Assembly: GCA_003249955.1 (NCBI GenBank)
Contig: QKHS01000090.1
Location: forward strand, 1-46,203
Length of the DNA stretch: 46,203 nucleotides
Reading direction: 5' to 3'
Origin: Bacteroidales bacterium
GTDB lineage: Bacteria; Bacteroidota; Bacteroidia; Bacteroidales; ML635J-15
Numbering within the stretch: position 1 is the stretch's first letter; every line of letters begins with the position of its first letter. The notes under the pieces were generated by a model. It was given only the letters and a program-made list of their open reading frames with translations, made no database searches and was not told where the DNA came from. The position numbers and the translations under genes are program-made. Positions 10,109-19,310 of the stretch are shown in pieces.

Positions 10109-13018
10109 TCAGTCTTTAACTATAATTTCATACTCTGACTTTAATTTACCGTCAACCTTAAGAATGTAAACACCTGACGGAATATTTTCAGGAAGACTTA
10201 TTCTGAAATTATTGTCTCCTGGTAATACAGTCTGATTGCTTAAAGGAGTGGTTATTAATCTGCCGGTAACATCAAAAACTGTGATATCAATACGATCTTC
10301 AGTTCCGCTGTTATAGTTCATGTTTATTTCGGTGTTAAACGGATTCGGCCATATGCTTAAGTTTCCTGTTTTAACAACCGGAATATCGGAAAAATAGTCA
10401 ATAGTAAGTTCTACAGGGATTGTAATCATGCTTGCTCCGTCAGATATTACGATGTTTGCATAATAAACACCTTCTGCCATGTCGGTAGTGTTATAATTAA
10501 GAGTCAGTTCAAAATCTGAACTGTACGGAATCTCACCGTTGACAGGATTTATGCTTAACCAGAATGACTCCTGATTTTGTAAAGTAATTACAGAGCTTAA
10601 AGAATGAGGTTCTGACCCATAAACATCGCCGGTTATAGTGTATCCTATTTCTGATTCCAACCCGGTATAATTTTCATTAAAAGTAATATTTACAGTGAAG
10701 GTCGCAGATTCGCCACCATGAATTACTCCCCATGTATTGGTTGTGCTAAAAGTAAGATCAGCACCGGCTCCTGTTGCTAAATTACTGTACAGCGTTCCGG
10801 ACGGTCCGACAATATCCGTCGAACTGTTAACCGTTATCTCGTCAGGGAAATTGATTGCCAGATTTTTTATCCATTCACTGTCAGAAGATACCGCACTTAA
10901 AGTAAACGTTACTGTATAAGATTCTCCGGGTAAAAAAGTTTCAATATCTGCAGTCAGCGTAGAACCTTCTATGCTTTTTCCACCCATTTCTACCGGAATA
11001 ATATCAATATCAAAGTCCAGAATTCCTCCGCCTATATTCGAAATTATAAGCGGATCACTATCTTCCTGATTGGTGTCCATGGTTTTAAAGATTTCAGTAA
11101 CTTCACAATCAAGCAGCGGAGGAATATTATTTACAGCAGGGAATACAATGTTGTCAATCCATGCAGCGTCCTGACCACCGACAGAATTTATATCTTTACG
11201 GTACCTCCATGCAAAAACATGGTGTCCTGTCTCTACAGGGTGAGAATATTCTGCCCATCCTATTTCGCCGGATAGGCTATATACAACAACTCCGTCAACG
11301 AGAAACTCAAAGAAATCATAATTGGGTTCACTCGAAACTTTTCTGGCAAAACTTACGTTTCCGTCTGCCACAACATACATTTCTATCTGAAGTACAGATT
11401 GCTGGTTGTCACTGATTGCTCCCGATCTTAAGCTGTAAGTTCCTTCATATACTTCATCAGATACAACATACCAATCATTGGTTTCAGGTTGTGTCCACTC
11501 GAAAGTGTCAAGTCCGCCGGATTCGAATGTTTCCATAAGAATCCCTATGATAAGATAACATGTTATATCAGTATTTAACCCGTTGTCAGCCACGACATTA
11601 AGATTAAGTTCAACCAGATGTGCCATGTCACACGAAGGGTCAATGCTTATACTGTAAGTTAACAGACTGCTGTTTCCGGCAGGAAGAGAAGAAATGTCCA
11701 GAGAACCTGTGTTTATAGTAACCATAGGATCGTCTGTACTTAAAACGGAAGATATATTTGTTGCACCTACCAATCCTATGTTTTTCAGGTTGAAAATTAC
11801 ATCAGAGGTTTCTCCGGGATCAAGGCAATTGTTGTCGCCATCGTTAACAACAGTACTAATCACTGTAATTATTCCTGTGTTAATGGTTACTTCTACAGGA
11901 ACTATTACTGAATACCCGTTGTCTCCTGTAATGTTAAGATTAATTACTGAGACATGCTGATTCTCAACGACAGAAGCAGTTGTAATATTAAACATTGCAT
12001 TTTCTGTCTGATCAGGCTCCAGCGAACTGATATTATCCGTATTTGTATTAATTGTGATATATGGGTCAGATGTGCTTGCGGTAATAGAAAGATTATGTAC
12101 ATCAGATCCTCCGTTATTCATAACAGGAATAATAATGTTTGCTGTTTCGTCTGCTGCCAGAATATTGTCATTTGAGTCATCAATTTCAACATCTCCTGTC
12201 AAAATATGAGGAGCATAAGCTGTAAACATATAAAAATAATCCCAATCGTCCTGATCTGAAGAGACGGTAAAATTAAACTGAAATTGATAGTTGTCAGGAA
12301 CATCAGGGCTGACAGTAAAACTAAAAGCATCCGATATAATAGTATTGTTACCCGGATTTAAATCAGGACAATTTACGGTGTTATCTGTAATTGTAATATA
12401 AGGGTCACTGGTTGACATGTTAATTGTAATACCGGTAATTGCACTTGCCATAGGGTTTGTGGCAGTTACATCCAGAGTCACATTTTCTGCATATTCTATC
12501 ACGTTGTCATCCGGTGTATTTACGTTATAAGACAGTATAAGCCCGTCAGTTACGAAAGGTAATGTAATCTTATCTGAGATGCCGTTGTTATCTGTAACTT
12601 TAAAATGAAAATCCTCAGCCAGATATTCATGAGTCGGAACGCCTGTAAGCAAACCGTCTTTGCTTATTTCAAACTCGTCAGGAATTGCAAAAGGAACCAT
12701 GGTATAAGTAAATCCTGAAGCAACAGAAGCCGGGTTATCAAAAGAAAGTCTCTGGAAGTTTATTTCATCTCCGTTGGATACCCCGCAAACATATGTAATA
12801 AGACTTGTAAGTGCAGAGTTGTCATAGTTGAAAATTATCCGGCCATCATCATATATGGTCATTGCAAAATTGATGGTAGAGTTGTTCCATATAATAGTCT
12901 TATAATTAGCTCCGCTTATAACCTGCATGGTCGATGTATTTTGTATGCATGAATATGGTTGCCGCGTGTGAATTATAATACGGGAAACTGTCGGCAAAGC
13001 CGTTTTCAAAAACAACAA
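10109..13018 (-). CDS. Adhesin-like/T9SS-sorting half of a frameshifted papain-like protease
   Basis: This reading frame continues the peptidase gene after a frameshift. Its nominal first codon at 13018 is TTG and lies inside the other frame, so it is not a true start; the authentic sequence probably begins near 12925. In order it holds a strand-rich piece (TIIWNNST, FAMTIYDDGRI), a cadherin/Ig-like segment (FEISKDGLLTGVPT), several repeats of about 90-130 residues built on 'SDPYITI' and 'DDPMVTI', a jelly-roll/MAM-like adhesin domain (METFESGG to 'AAWIDNIVFP'), and a T9SS type A sorting domain at the C-terminus (IWPNPFNTEI, 'ITVFDVTGRL', SGVYILKVDG). Together the two halves would form a protein of about 1500 residues. 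Whether it is made intact depends on whether the frameshift is real. Confidence 0.85.
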   Translation of the reverse strand: MLFLKTALPTVSRIIIHTRQPYSCIQNTSTMQVISGANYKTIIWNNSTINFAMTIYDDGRIIFNYDNSALTSLITYVCGVSNGDEINFQRLSFDNPASVASGFTYTMVPFAIPDEFEISKDGLLTGVPTHEYLAEDFHFKVTDNNGISDKITLPFVTDGLILSYNVNTPDDNVIEYAENVTLDVTATNPMASAITGITINMSTSDPYITITDNTVNCPDLNPGNNTIISDAFSFTVSPDVPDNYQFQFNFTVSSDQDDWDYFYMFTAYAPHILTGDVEIDDSNDNILAADETANIIIPVMNNGGSDVHNLSITASTSDPYITINTNTDNISSLEPDQTENAMFNITTASVVENQHVSVINLNITGDNGYSVIVPVEVTINTGIITVISTVVNDGDNNCLDPGETSDVIFNLKNIGLVGATNISSVLSTDDPMVTINTGSLDISSLPAGNSSLLTYSISIDPSCDMAHLVELNLNVVADNGLNTDITCYLIIGILMETFESGGLDTFEWTQPETNDWYVVSDEVYEGTYSLRSGAISDNQQSVLQIEMYVVADGNVSFARKVSSEPNYDFFEFLVDGVVVYSLSGEIGWAEYSHPVETGHHVFAWRYRKDINSVGGQDAAWIDNIVFPAVNNIPPLLDCEVTEIFKTMDTNQEDSDPLIISNIGGGILDFDIDIIPVEMGGKSIEGSTLTADIETFLPGESYTVTFTLSAVSSDSEWIKNLAINFPDEITVNSSTDIVGPSGTLYSNLATGAGADLTFSTTNTWGVIHGGESATFTVNITFNENYTGLESEIGYTITGDVYGSEPHSLSSVITLQNQESFWLSINPVNGEIPYSSDFELTLNYNTTDMAEGVYYANIVISDGASMITIPVELTIDYFSDIPVVKTGNLSIWPNPFNTEINMNYNSGTEDRIDITVFDVTGRLITTPLSNQTVLPGDNNFRISLPENIPSGVYILKVDGKLKSEYEIIVKD

Positions 13019-14684
13019 GTCCTTTGCTGCTCACATATATAGTGTTATATTCCTGTCCGTAATAGCTGAAAGTAAAACCTAAAGGTACTGCAAAGAATCC
13101 TGAGCCGCTTAAAGTCGTACCACCTGTCGGGAAACTTGTTGTTGACTCCGTGATGTCAAAATCCATATTAAAATTCCATGTATATGGCATTGTCCCTCCT
13201 TCTGCCATTAGCTGCTGTGAAAAAGGACTCATGATTGCGCCACTCGACAAAGCATCTGTAGTGATATTAACAGGATCGTATGTTTCGGAACTTACAATGC
13301 TTAAGGTTGCTATTCCGTTTTGAGGAATTGTCTGTGCAGGGTCACTGCAAACTGTTTCAACCGGAGTTCCGCTGCTATAATTTATTAATGAGAACGAATT
13401 TAATGTCCCCGATCCCCATCCGTCAGCATCATTTTCGTAAACCTGAATAAAATATTTTGCTTCCTGCCCGGGGCTGATTAAATTAAGCAATGGGGTAAGA
13501 TCAAGTCCGAATTCAATAGTTTTGTCAGCTTCGGTGTCGCCTCCGGTCATATACCTGTCTCCTCCCTGATAGTCAAAAACATTTAAATTAATAACATATT
13601 CAGGCATTGTGGCCGAAGTATTTGTTGCTATACCGGCATATACTTTAATTCTTTTTCTGTTGGTGTAAGTAATGTTAACCTTTGCTGTCAGTTGCGGTTC
13701 ATATGTCGGATTTACCGTCATAACATGAACAACATCATGCCAGAATGCTCCTGTTGCCAATGCTTTATACATGATATAGCAAAATCCTCCGTCAGCCCAT
13801 GCCGGTCCTCCGCTGTAAGTGTTACACATTTTTATTCCTCCAATTTCCCAGTCTGCCATAGTAACCTGTCCGTCTCCTGTAATGTCGAGGTCATTGGTGT
13901 ACTGTCCGTCACCGTTATAGTCATAGCGGATAGAATCGTTATATCCTAAAATTGCCATAGAATGTGATGTGCTTGCAGTAAGAGTTGTAATAACTTTTTT
14001 GCCTCCCTCTTCTGTACCTGCCGGCAATACTCCGTTAGGAGAAGGAACCGTAGAATAGAATATTGCACATCCTCCGTCGTCATCGCCGGTAAGATGGTCG
14101 TTTATCCAGTTTTTCATAATCTGCAAACCTTCAGCGTCTCCCACATCAATTTTATATGCGTGTGAGATTCTGTTGTGCATGGCACTATAGTATAAATCAT
14201 ATCCGGTCATCCATCTGTAATTACCTCCTGCATCAATTGTTCCTCCGTATTCTTCCTGATTGGGAGTACCTACCGTGCGCAGAACTTCTAACGTATGATA
14301 ATAACTTACCCCGCTGCTGCCCCAGTCTCCTGCATCCCAGTTGTAAACAAATCCGGTAGGATACAGGTGTGCATTTACATTTGCTTCCAGATTACGGGCT
14401 GCATTCATCTCATATGTAAAACAGATACCTGTAGAAGATGCTTGTCCGCAACTCATTCCAGATTGTGCAAACATATCTCTGAAGTGTTCACTCTCTGAAT
14501 GATCAACTTTGTACGGAATTGATTTGTTTTTATATGAGTCAGGCATTACAAGATCGGGTAAACTCAGAAGCTGTTCCTGATCTTTAAGGCTTAATGGTTG
14601 TGGAAGGGTGGTTTTTAAACCGTTCTGAGTAAATCCGTAAAAACTGATGATTACAAATAAAATTCCGGTAAATAGTTTTTTCAT
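12906..14684 (-). CDS. Secreted papain-like (C1A-type) cysteine peptidase, 5' half of a frameshifted gene
   Basis: It starts MKKLF with a signal peptide ending near residue 20 (VIISFYGFTQ). The catalytic domain follows at about 65-310. Q74 and C79 lie in QSGMSCGQAS (probable oxyanion Gln and nucleophile), H241 in STSHSMAILGYND and N288 in KMCNTYSGGPAW; this is the Gln/Cys/His/Asn order of the papain family. Two Asp-rich loops resembling EF-hand/dockerin calcium sites (DYNGDG near 255; DITGDGQVTMADWE at 267-280) sit between the catalytic His and Asn. A strand-rich region follows. The frame ends early, about 7 residues after 'IDHAG', while the next frame carries the rest of the protein. It is the first gene of the surface block in the direction of transcription. 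Peptidase assignment is firm by motif; the substrate is unknown. Confidence 0.87.
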   Translation of the reverse strand: MKKLFTGILFVIISFYGFTQNGLKTTLPQPLSLKDQEQLLSLPDLVMPDSYKNKSIPYKVDHSESEHFRDMFAQSGMSCGQASSTGICFTYEMNAARNLEANVNAHLYPTGFVYNWDAGDWGSSGVSYYHTLEVLRTVGTPNQEEYGGTIDAGGNYRWMTGYDLYYSAMHNRISHAYKIDVGDAEGLQIMKNWINDHLTGDDDGGCAIFYSTVPSPNGVLPAGTEEGGKKVITTLTASTSHSMAILGYNDSIRYDYNGDGQYTNDLDITGDGQVTMADWEIGGIKMCNTYSGGPAWADGGFCYIMYKALATGAFWHDVVHVMTVNPTYEPQLTAKVNITYTNRKRIKVYAGIATNTSATMPEYVINLNVFDYQGGDRYMTGGDTEADKTIEFGLDLTPLLNLISPGQEAKYFIQVYENDADGWGSGTLNSFSLINYSSGTPVETVCSDPAQTIPQNGIATLSIVSSETYDPVNITTDALSSGAIMSPFSQQLMAEGGTMPYTWNFNMDFDITESTTSFPTGGTTLSGSGFFAVPLGFTFSYYGQEYNTIYVSSKGLVVFENGFADSFPYYNSHAATIFMHTKYIDHAGYKRS

Positions 14685-14836
14685 AATAGAGAATTTTAAA
14701 CTTTTGCGGAAAGTTACATAATTATTTATTAAGTTGAAAAAAAAATGATTTTTTTTTGACTAAAATATAGGGTACACCAATACTTGTGAAATGAGATATT
14801 CACAAATATTGATAAAAATTTTCAGTAAGCCTGAAA

Positions 14837-15325
14837 TCAGATTGTTTTAGGACTGATAAATTTTAAAAGTTTTCCTGTGTCAGGTTCAACATCATCCCAT
14901 TTGTACAAATCGAATTCAATATGAGCGACTCCGCTTGTCGGGATGTTTTCAATATCTCCTCCTGTAAGAAGATTCGCCAATCCTGTTATGCCTGGGTTAT
15001 GGCTTATAAGAAAAATATGACGGATCTTCACATTCTGTTCAATCAATATTTCAATATATTCAGATACACTGCACATGTACAATTCATCTATGTAGTGTAT
15101 TTTATCGACCGGGTATCCGACTTTTTCTGCAATGATTTCTGCTGTTTCATATGCTCTTACAGCCGGGCTGGATATTATTAAATCCGGTTTAGGTAAATTT
15201 GCAGCCAGATATTCTCCCATTTTTGGGGCATCTTTTTCTCCTCTCTCACTCAAAGGTCTGTCAAAGTCAGATAAGTCGTTGTCCCAGTCCGATTTGGCAT
15301 GACGAATCAATGTTAAAAGTTTCAT
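14837..15325 (-). CDS. SixA-like phosphohistidine phosphatase (histidine phosphatase superfamily)
   Basis: This 162-residue protein has the RHG-type motif LIRHAKSDWD at the N-terminus (H9 is the probable phospho-acceptor). It also has 'RPLSERGEKDA', the SSPAVRAYETA segment, and a second catalytic His in ISHNPGITG (H109). Length and motifs match the short SixA branch, which removes phosphate from phosphohistidine on signalling proteins. No signal peptide is visible, so it is cytoplasmic. It is monocistronic-looking, with spacers of about 150 bp upstream and downstream of it. Its partner protein cannot be deduced from the neighbourhood. Confidence 0.88.
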   Translation of the reverse strand: MKLLTLIRHAKSDWDNDLSDFDRPLSERGEKDAPKMGEYLAANLPKPDLIISSPAVRAYETAEIIAEKVGYPVDKIHYIDELYMCSVSEYIEILIEQNVKIRHIFLISHNPGITGLANLLTGGDIENIPTSGVAHIEFDLYKWDDVEPDTGKLLKFISPKTI

Positions 15326-15452
15326 CTGTGAATTTAGTGTGGTATTAAATACTAATTTATGTTGATTAATTATTTTTCTGCAATTTTATTAAAATATTTA
15401 ATACAAATAAAAAATTAACCGTTTTTTTTCAAAAATACTAAGTCGCAGTTTT

Positions 15453-17486
15453 TTAGCTTACAGCAGATCCGTTGGAGCAAAGTCCTTCAGGGCCAACAAA
15501 CTTAAGACTCCCGTCTTTGTCGGATGCCATCAGCACCATACCATTGGATTCTATTCCGCGCAGGGTTCTTGGTGCAAGATTTACAAGGACACATATTTGC
15601 TTTCCGATAATATCCTCAGGTTTATAATATTGTGCGATGCCTGAGACTATTACGCGTTTGTCTATTCCTGTATCAACCAGAAGTTTTAAAAGTTTGTCAG
15701 CTTTAGGAACTTTTTCGGCTTCAAGAATTGTTGCAATTCTTATATCCTGTTTGACAAAGTCGTCGTATGTTATTACATCCTTTTGCGGAGTGACAGTTAT
15801 TTTTTCCATTTGATTCTTTTCTTTTGATTTTAAAAGTTTCTGAATCTGTAATTCAATAGCATCGTCTTCTATTCTTTCGAAGAGTAATTCCGGCTGGTTA
15901 AGTTTATGCCCGGCAGATATAAGATCAAAACCGGCAGTTTTTTCCCACTCAGGCCTTTCAATATTCAACATTTTGAAAAGTTTATCGGAGCTAAAGGGTA
16001 AAAACGGTTCTGCCAATGTTGCAGAAAGAGCACATAACTGAAGAGAATAATATAAAATGGTTTTTACCCTTTCTGTATCAGTTTTAATAAGCTTCCACGG
16101 CTCTGTATCTGCAAGATACTTGTTTCCTGTTCTCGCAATGCTCATGGCATCTTTTAATGCTTCTCTGAACTTATAATTCTCAATATTTTTTTCAATGCCG
16201 GTTTTTATTCTGACGATTTCGTTACGGATTTCTTTCTCATAATCAGTGTCGTTTCCTGGCTCAGGAATTACTCCCTCAAAATATTTCTGTGTCAGAACCA
16301 TGGCTCTGTTTACAAAGTTGCCCATGATTGCAACCAGTTCACTGTTGTTTCTGGTTTGGAAATCTTTCCAGGTAAAGTCGTTATCTTTGGTTTCGGGAGC
16401 ATTGGCACATAAAACATATCTTAATACATCCTGTTTTCCAGGAAAATCCTCAAGGTATTCATTAAGCCAGACTGCCCAGTTACGGGATGTACTTATTTTG
16501 TCCCCTTCAAGATTAAGAAATTCATTAGCCGGAACATTTTCAGGTAAAATATAGCTTCCTTCGTGACGCAACATCGACGGGAATATTATGCAATGAAACA
16601 CGATATTGTCTTTCCCGATGAAATGAACGAGTTTGGTTTCATCATCTTTCCAGTATTTTTCCCAATCAGGAGTAAGCTCTCTTGTAGCCGAGATATAACC
16701 TATAGGGGCATCAAACCAAACATAAAGAACTTTGTTTTTTGCATCTTCCAGCGGAACAGGAACCCCCCATTCAAGATCACGGGTTACCGCACGCGGGAAT
16801 AATCCTGAATCAAGCCATGATTTACATTGTCCGTAAACATTCGGTTTCCACTCTTTGTGTTCTTCCAGAATCCATTGTTTTAATTCATCTTCATATTTAT
16901 CAAGAGGCAGGAACCAATGTTTTGTTTCTTTCAAAACAGGTTTGTTGCCACTTATTACGGAACGGGGATTTATTAATTCTTCCGCACTTAACGTAGATCC
17001 GCATTTTTCACACTGATCTCCATAAGCATCTTCAGCCCCGCATTTTGGACATGTGCCCATTATATAGCGGTCTGCAAGAAACTGATTTTCAGCTTCATCA
17101 TAAAACTGCATGCTGGTTTTTTCGATAAATTCGCCTTTTTCATACAATGTCATAAAAAACTCTGCGGCTGTTTTATGATGTGTTTTGTTGCTGGTACGAC
17201 TGTATATGTCGAATGAAATTCCGAAATCTTTGAATGATTTTTTAATAATGTTGTGATATCTGTCAACAATCTGTTGAGGGCTAACACCTTCTTTTCTGGC
17301 TTTTAATGTAATCGGCACCCCATGTTCGTCAGAACCACCTATAAAAATAACATCCTGTTTTTTTAATCTGAGGTATCGTACATAAATGTCGGCAGGGACA
17401 TAAACTCCGGCTAAATGTCCGATATGAACAGGTCCGTTTGCATATGGAAGGGCAGATGTAACAGTATATCTCTTAAATTCTTTCAT
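15453..17486 (-). CDS. metG: Methionine-tRNA ligase
   Basis: MetG charges tRNA-Met with methionine in the cytoplasm. The 677-residue protein has the class I signature PVHIGH (residues 19-24), a zinc-knuckle pair CPKCG and CEKCG at about 145-162, and the KMSKS-type loop as KISTS at 330-334. An anticodon-binding helical region follows. The C-terminal tRNA-binding (OB-fold) domain of about 570-677 contains '[19 protein letters not shown]'. This two-module form, with the dimerising OB domain fused, is common in Bacteroidota. Start codon ATG at 17486, preceded by a TATCTTTG -7 box. No frameshift or missing catalytic residue is seen. Confidence 0.98.
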   Translation of the reverse strand: MKEFKRYTVTSALPYANGPVHIGHLAGVYVPADIYVRYLRLKKQDVIFIGGSDEHGVPITLKARKEGVSPQQIVDRYHNIIKKSFKDFGISFDIYSRTSNKTHHKTAAEFFMTLYEKGEFIEKTSMQFYDEAENQFLADRYIMGTCPKCGAEDAYGDQCEKCGSTLSAEELINPRSVISGNKPVLKETKHWFLPLDKYEDELKQWILEEHKEWKPNVYGQCKSWLDSGLFPRAVTRDLEWGVPVPLEDAKNKVLYVWFDAPIGYISATRELTPDWEKYWKDDETKLVHFIGKDNIVFHCIIFPSMLRHEGSYILPENVPANEFLNLEGDKISTSRNWAVWLNEYLEDFPGKQDVLRYVLCANAPETKDNDFTWKDFQTRNNSELVAIMGNFVNRAMVLTQKYFEGVIPEPGNDTDYEKEIRNEIVRIKTGIEKNIENYKFREALKDAMSIARTGNKYLADTEPWKLIKTDTERVKTILYYSLQLCALSATLAEPFLPFSSDKLFKMLNIERPEWEKTAGFDLISAGHKLNQPELLFERIEDDAIELQIQKLLKSKEKNQMEKITVTPQKDVITYDDFVKQDIRIATILEAEKVPKADKLLKLLVDTGIDKRVIVSGIAQYYKPEDIIGKQICVLVNLAPRTLRGIESNGMVLMASDKDGSLKFVGPEGLCSNGSAVS

Positions 17487-17502
17487 TTTATAAATTTTTT
17501 CG

Positions 17503-17510
17503 CAAAGATA
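17503..17510 (-). promoter_or_regulatory. Candidate -7 box for metG
   Basis: The minus strand reads TATCTTTG then CG, matching TAnnTTTG, 16 bases upstream of the metG ATG. A start about seven bases downstream would leave a very short leader. The -33 element is not clear. Confidence 0.5.
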
Positions 17511-17680
17511 GAAAAAGGCTGAAAAACAGTAATGTTTAGAAGAAAAATTTTTCAGAATAGTAATATCGGAAAGTCAGGTTTTAATTAAGAATGTGATAAC
17601 TTATCAGGTTATAATCAGGGATTGTTTCTGTCGTGGTATGGTTGTTAAATGCTGAATGTTTATTATATATAAGGTATAGC

Positions 17681-17714
17681 TAAAAAAAAATGCCTGCTAA
17701 TTGCAGGCATTTTC
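17681..17714 (-). terminator. Rho-independent terminator after the small lipoprotein gene
   Basis: An 8-bp perfect stem (ATGCCTGC / GCAGGCAT) with loop TAATT lies at 17690-17710. On the minus strand it is followed by a run of nine T (complement of 17682-17690), a classic intrinsic terminator for the gene ending at 17735. Confidence 0.85.
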
Positions 17715-17734
17715 AATAAATCTTTTTCAGCAGA

Positions 17735-18160
17735 TTATTTTATTTTAGCTAATCTTGCTTTTACAACGGTGTGAGATTTTTGGAAAATCAAAGGAATACC
17801 AGTCATTTTAGTTTCATACTGAGGGTAGAAAACTACGTCGTATCCAGGATTTTTTGACATTACGTCATACACTGCAAAAGCCTGAGATCCGCCAATTGGT
17901 AAATTACCGATAATAGGAATGTTAAACATGCTTGATTCAACAACTACAGCAGTTTCACTTTTGAATAAATGTGCCCAGTCAACACCTAAAATTCTTGTCT
18001 GAGTTCCTTCTCCGACTACCTGATCAGAAAAAGTAAAATCATCCTTTTGGAATTCTACATAGTTGTTAGGGCTTTTCATTGATTTCATTGTGTAGCTGCA
18101 TCCTGCAAATGATAATCCTAAAATTGCTACTAAAGCAAATAAAATAACTCTTGTTTTCAT
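17735..18160 (-). CDS. Small lipoprotein, function unknown
   Basis: The chosen start is the ATG at 18160 (MKTRVILFALVAILGLSFAGC), not a TTG ten codons earlier, because that TTG falls inside the TATATTTG promoter box. The protein is 141 residues with a lipoprotein signal ending SFAGC, so it is probably lipidated at Cys21 and exported to the periplasmic or outer-membrane face. The mature part is about 120 residues and includes 'AHLFKSETAVVVESS', 'PIGGSQAFAVYDVM' and 'YPQYETKMTGIPLIF'. I do not recognise a named function. It has its own promoter and terminator and so looks like a single-gene unit. Confidence 0.85.
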   Translation of the reverse strand: MKTRVILFALVAILGLSFAGCSYTMKSMKSPNNYVEFQKDDFTFSDQVVGEGTQTRILGVDWAHLFKSETAVVVESSMFNIPIIGNLPIGGSQAFAVYDVMSKNPGYDVVFYPQYETKMTGIPLIFQKSHTVVKARLAKIK

Positions 18161-18187
18161 GTATAAAATGTTTAATGTTAGACTTTG

Positions 18188-18195
18188 CAAATATA
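18188..18195 (-). promoter_or_regulatory. Candidate -7 box for the small lipoprotein gene
   Basis: The minus strand reads TATATTTG then CAAAG, matching TAnnTTTG. The predicted transcript starts near 18181, about 20 bases before the ATG at 18160, and so excludes the upstream TTG start at 18190. Confidence 0.55.
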
Positions 18196-18373
18196 TATAT
18201 ATTTTCTTTAGTCATGTTGAAAATGTTTTTAATACATTGAAAATTGTTGAAAAAGGGGTGGCGAAATAAATTTGTTAATAATGAGAAAGATTTCTAAGTT
18301 GCTGGAAAACAGTATATATATGCCTGAATTTTTAACAAAATTACTTTTGCTTTAAAAAGAAAAATAATTATTC

Positions 18374-18381
18374 TATTTTTG
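18374..18381 (+). promoter_or_regulatory. Candidate -7 box for the LD-carboxypeptidase gene
   Basis: TATTTTTG matches TAnnTTTG and lies about 20 bases before the ATG at 18402. A TTTG is at 18346-18349, but 24 bases away instead of 19. A second match, TACTTTTG, overlaps at 18342-18349, so the exact start is uncertain. Confidence 0.4.
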
Positions 18382-18401
18382 AATTTATTTAAATTAAAAT
18401 T

Positions 18402-19310
18402 ATGGTTACACCGTCATTACTTAAACCAGGGAGTAAAATAGCGATATTAAGTCCTTCAGGAGCAGTGAATCCCGAATTTGTAAAATCTGCTGTAAAGTTG
18501 ATTTCAGATAAAGGATATGAGTCTGTAGTTTTTCCGTCATGTCTGAATAAATATTTTCAGTTTGGAGGAACAGATGAACAACGCCTTGCCGATTTACAAG
18601 CTGCTTTAGATGATGAAAGTTTTGATGCAATCCTGTGTTCGCGCGGGGGATACGGAGCCATAAGAATTTTAGATAAACTGGATTTTGCAAAGTTCATGAA
18701 TAAACCAAAGTGGATTATAGGATTCAGCGATATTACTAATTTACATCTTGCATTAAACAGGGCAGGAGTGATGAGTATTCACGGGAATATGGTTAAGGAA
18801 TTTCATGAAAATCCTGAATCGGATACTATAAAAAATATATTTGCAATTTTGACAGGCAATCCTGCATCTTTTAAAATTGAAAGCCATTTGTTTAACAGAC
18901 AAGGAAATGCTGAGGCCGAACTTATCGGAGGAAACCTTTCAATAATTTATAGTTTACAGGCAACAGAATTTGAAATTGATACCGAAGGTAAGATACTGTT
19001 TATTGAAGATCTTAATGAATATTTATATCATTTGGACAGAATAATGATTAACCTTAAATTGTCCGGTAAATTAAAGAACCTTAAAGGGCTGATTGCAGGA
19101 GCTTTTACCGACATGAAAGATAATCCCAATCCTTTTGGCAAAACTGCTTATGAGATAATATATGAGCACGTTAAAGAATACAATTTCCCGGTATGTTATA
19201 ATTTCCCTTCAGGACACATTAATAATAATCTTCCATGGGTACATGGTATGACATATAGATTTAATGTAGGCAATAACGGTGCTGAATTAAAACCTGTTAT
19301 AGAAATCTAA
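18402..19310 (+). CDS. LD-carboxypeptidase (peptidase family S66, LdcA/MccF-like)
   Basis: This 302-residue cytoplasmic-type serine peptidase belongs to family S66, which trims the terminal D-Ala of muropeptide tetrapeptides during cell-wall recycling. The Ser-Glu-His triad can be placed: S109 in IIGFSDITNLH, E202 in LFIEDLNEYLYHLD, and H272 in SGHINNNLPWVHG. The N-terminus has the typical GSKIAILSPSG. No signal peptide is present. The stop codon overlaps that of glmM on the other strand. MccF-type immunity peptidases belong to the same family, so a peptide-resistance role cannot be excluded, but the wall-recycling reading fits the glmM neighbour better. Confidence 0.92.
   Translation: MVTPSLLKPGSKIAILSPSGAVNPEFVKSAVKLISDKGYESVVFPSCLNKYFQFGGTDEQRLADLQAALDDESFDAILCSRGGYGAIRILDKLDFAKFMNKPKWIIGFSDITNLHLALNRAGVMSIHGNMVKEFHENPESDTIKNIFAILTGNPASFKIESHLFNRQGNAEAELIGGNLSIIYSLQATEFEIDTEGKILFIEDLNEYLYHLDRIMINLKLSGKLKNLKGLIAGAFTDMKDNPNPFGKTAYEIIYEHVKEYNFPVCYNFPSGHINNNLPWVHGMTYRFNVGNNGAELKPVIEI

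Noticed and set aside
18402-19310. S66 gene as a microcin immunity (MccF) system
   Set aside because: No microcin biosynthesis gene is nearby, and its neighbour glmM favours cell-wall recycling.
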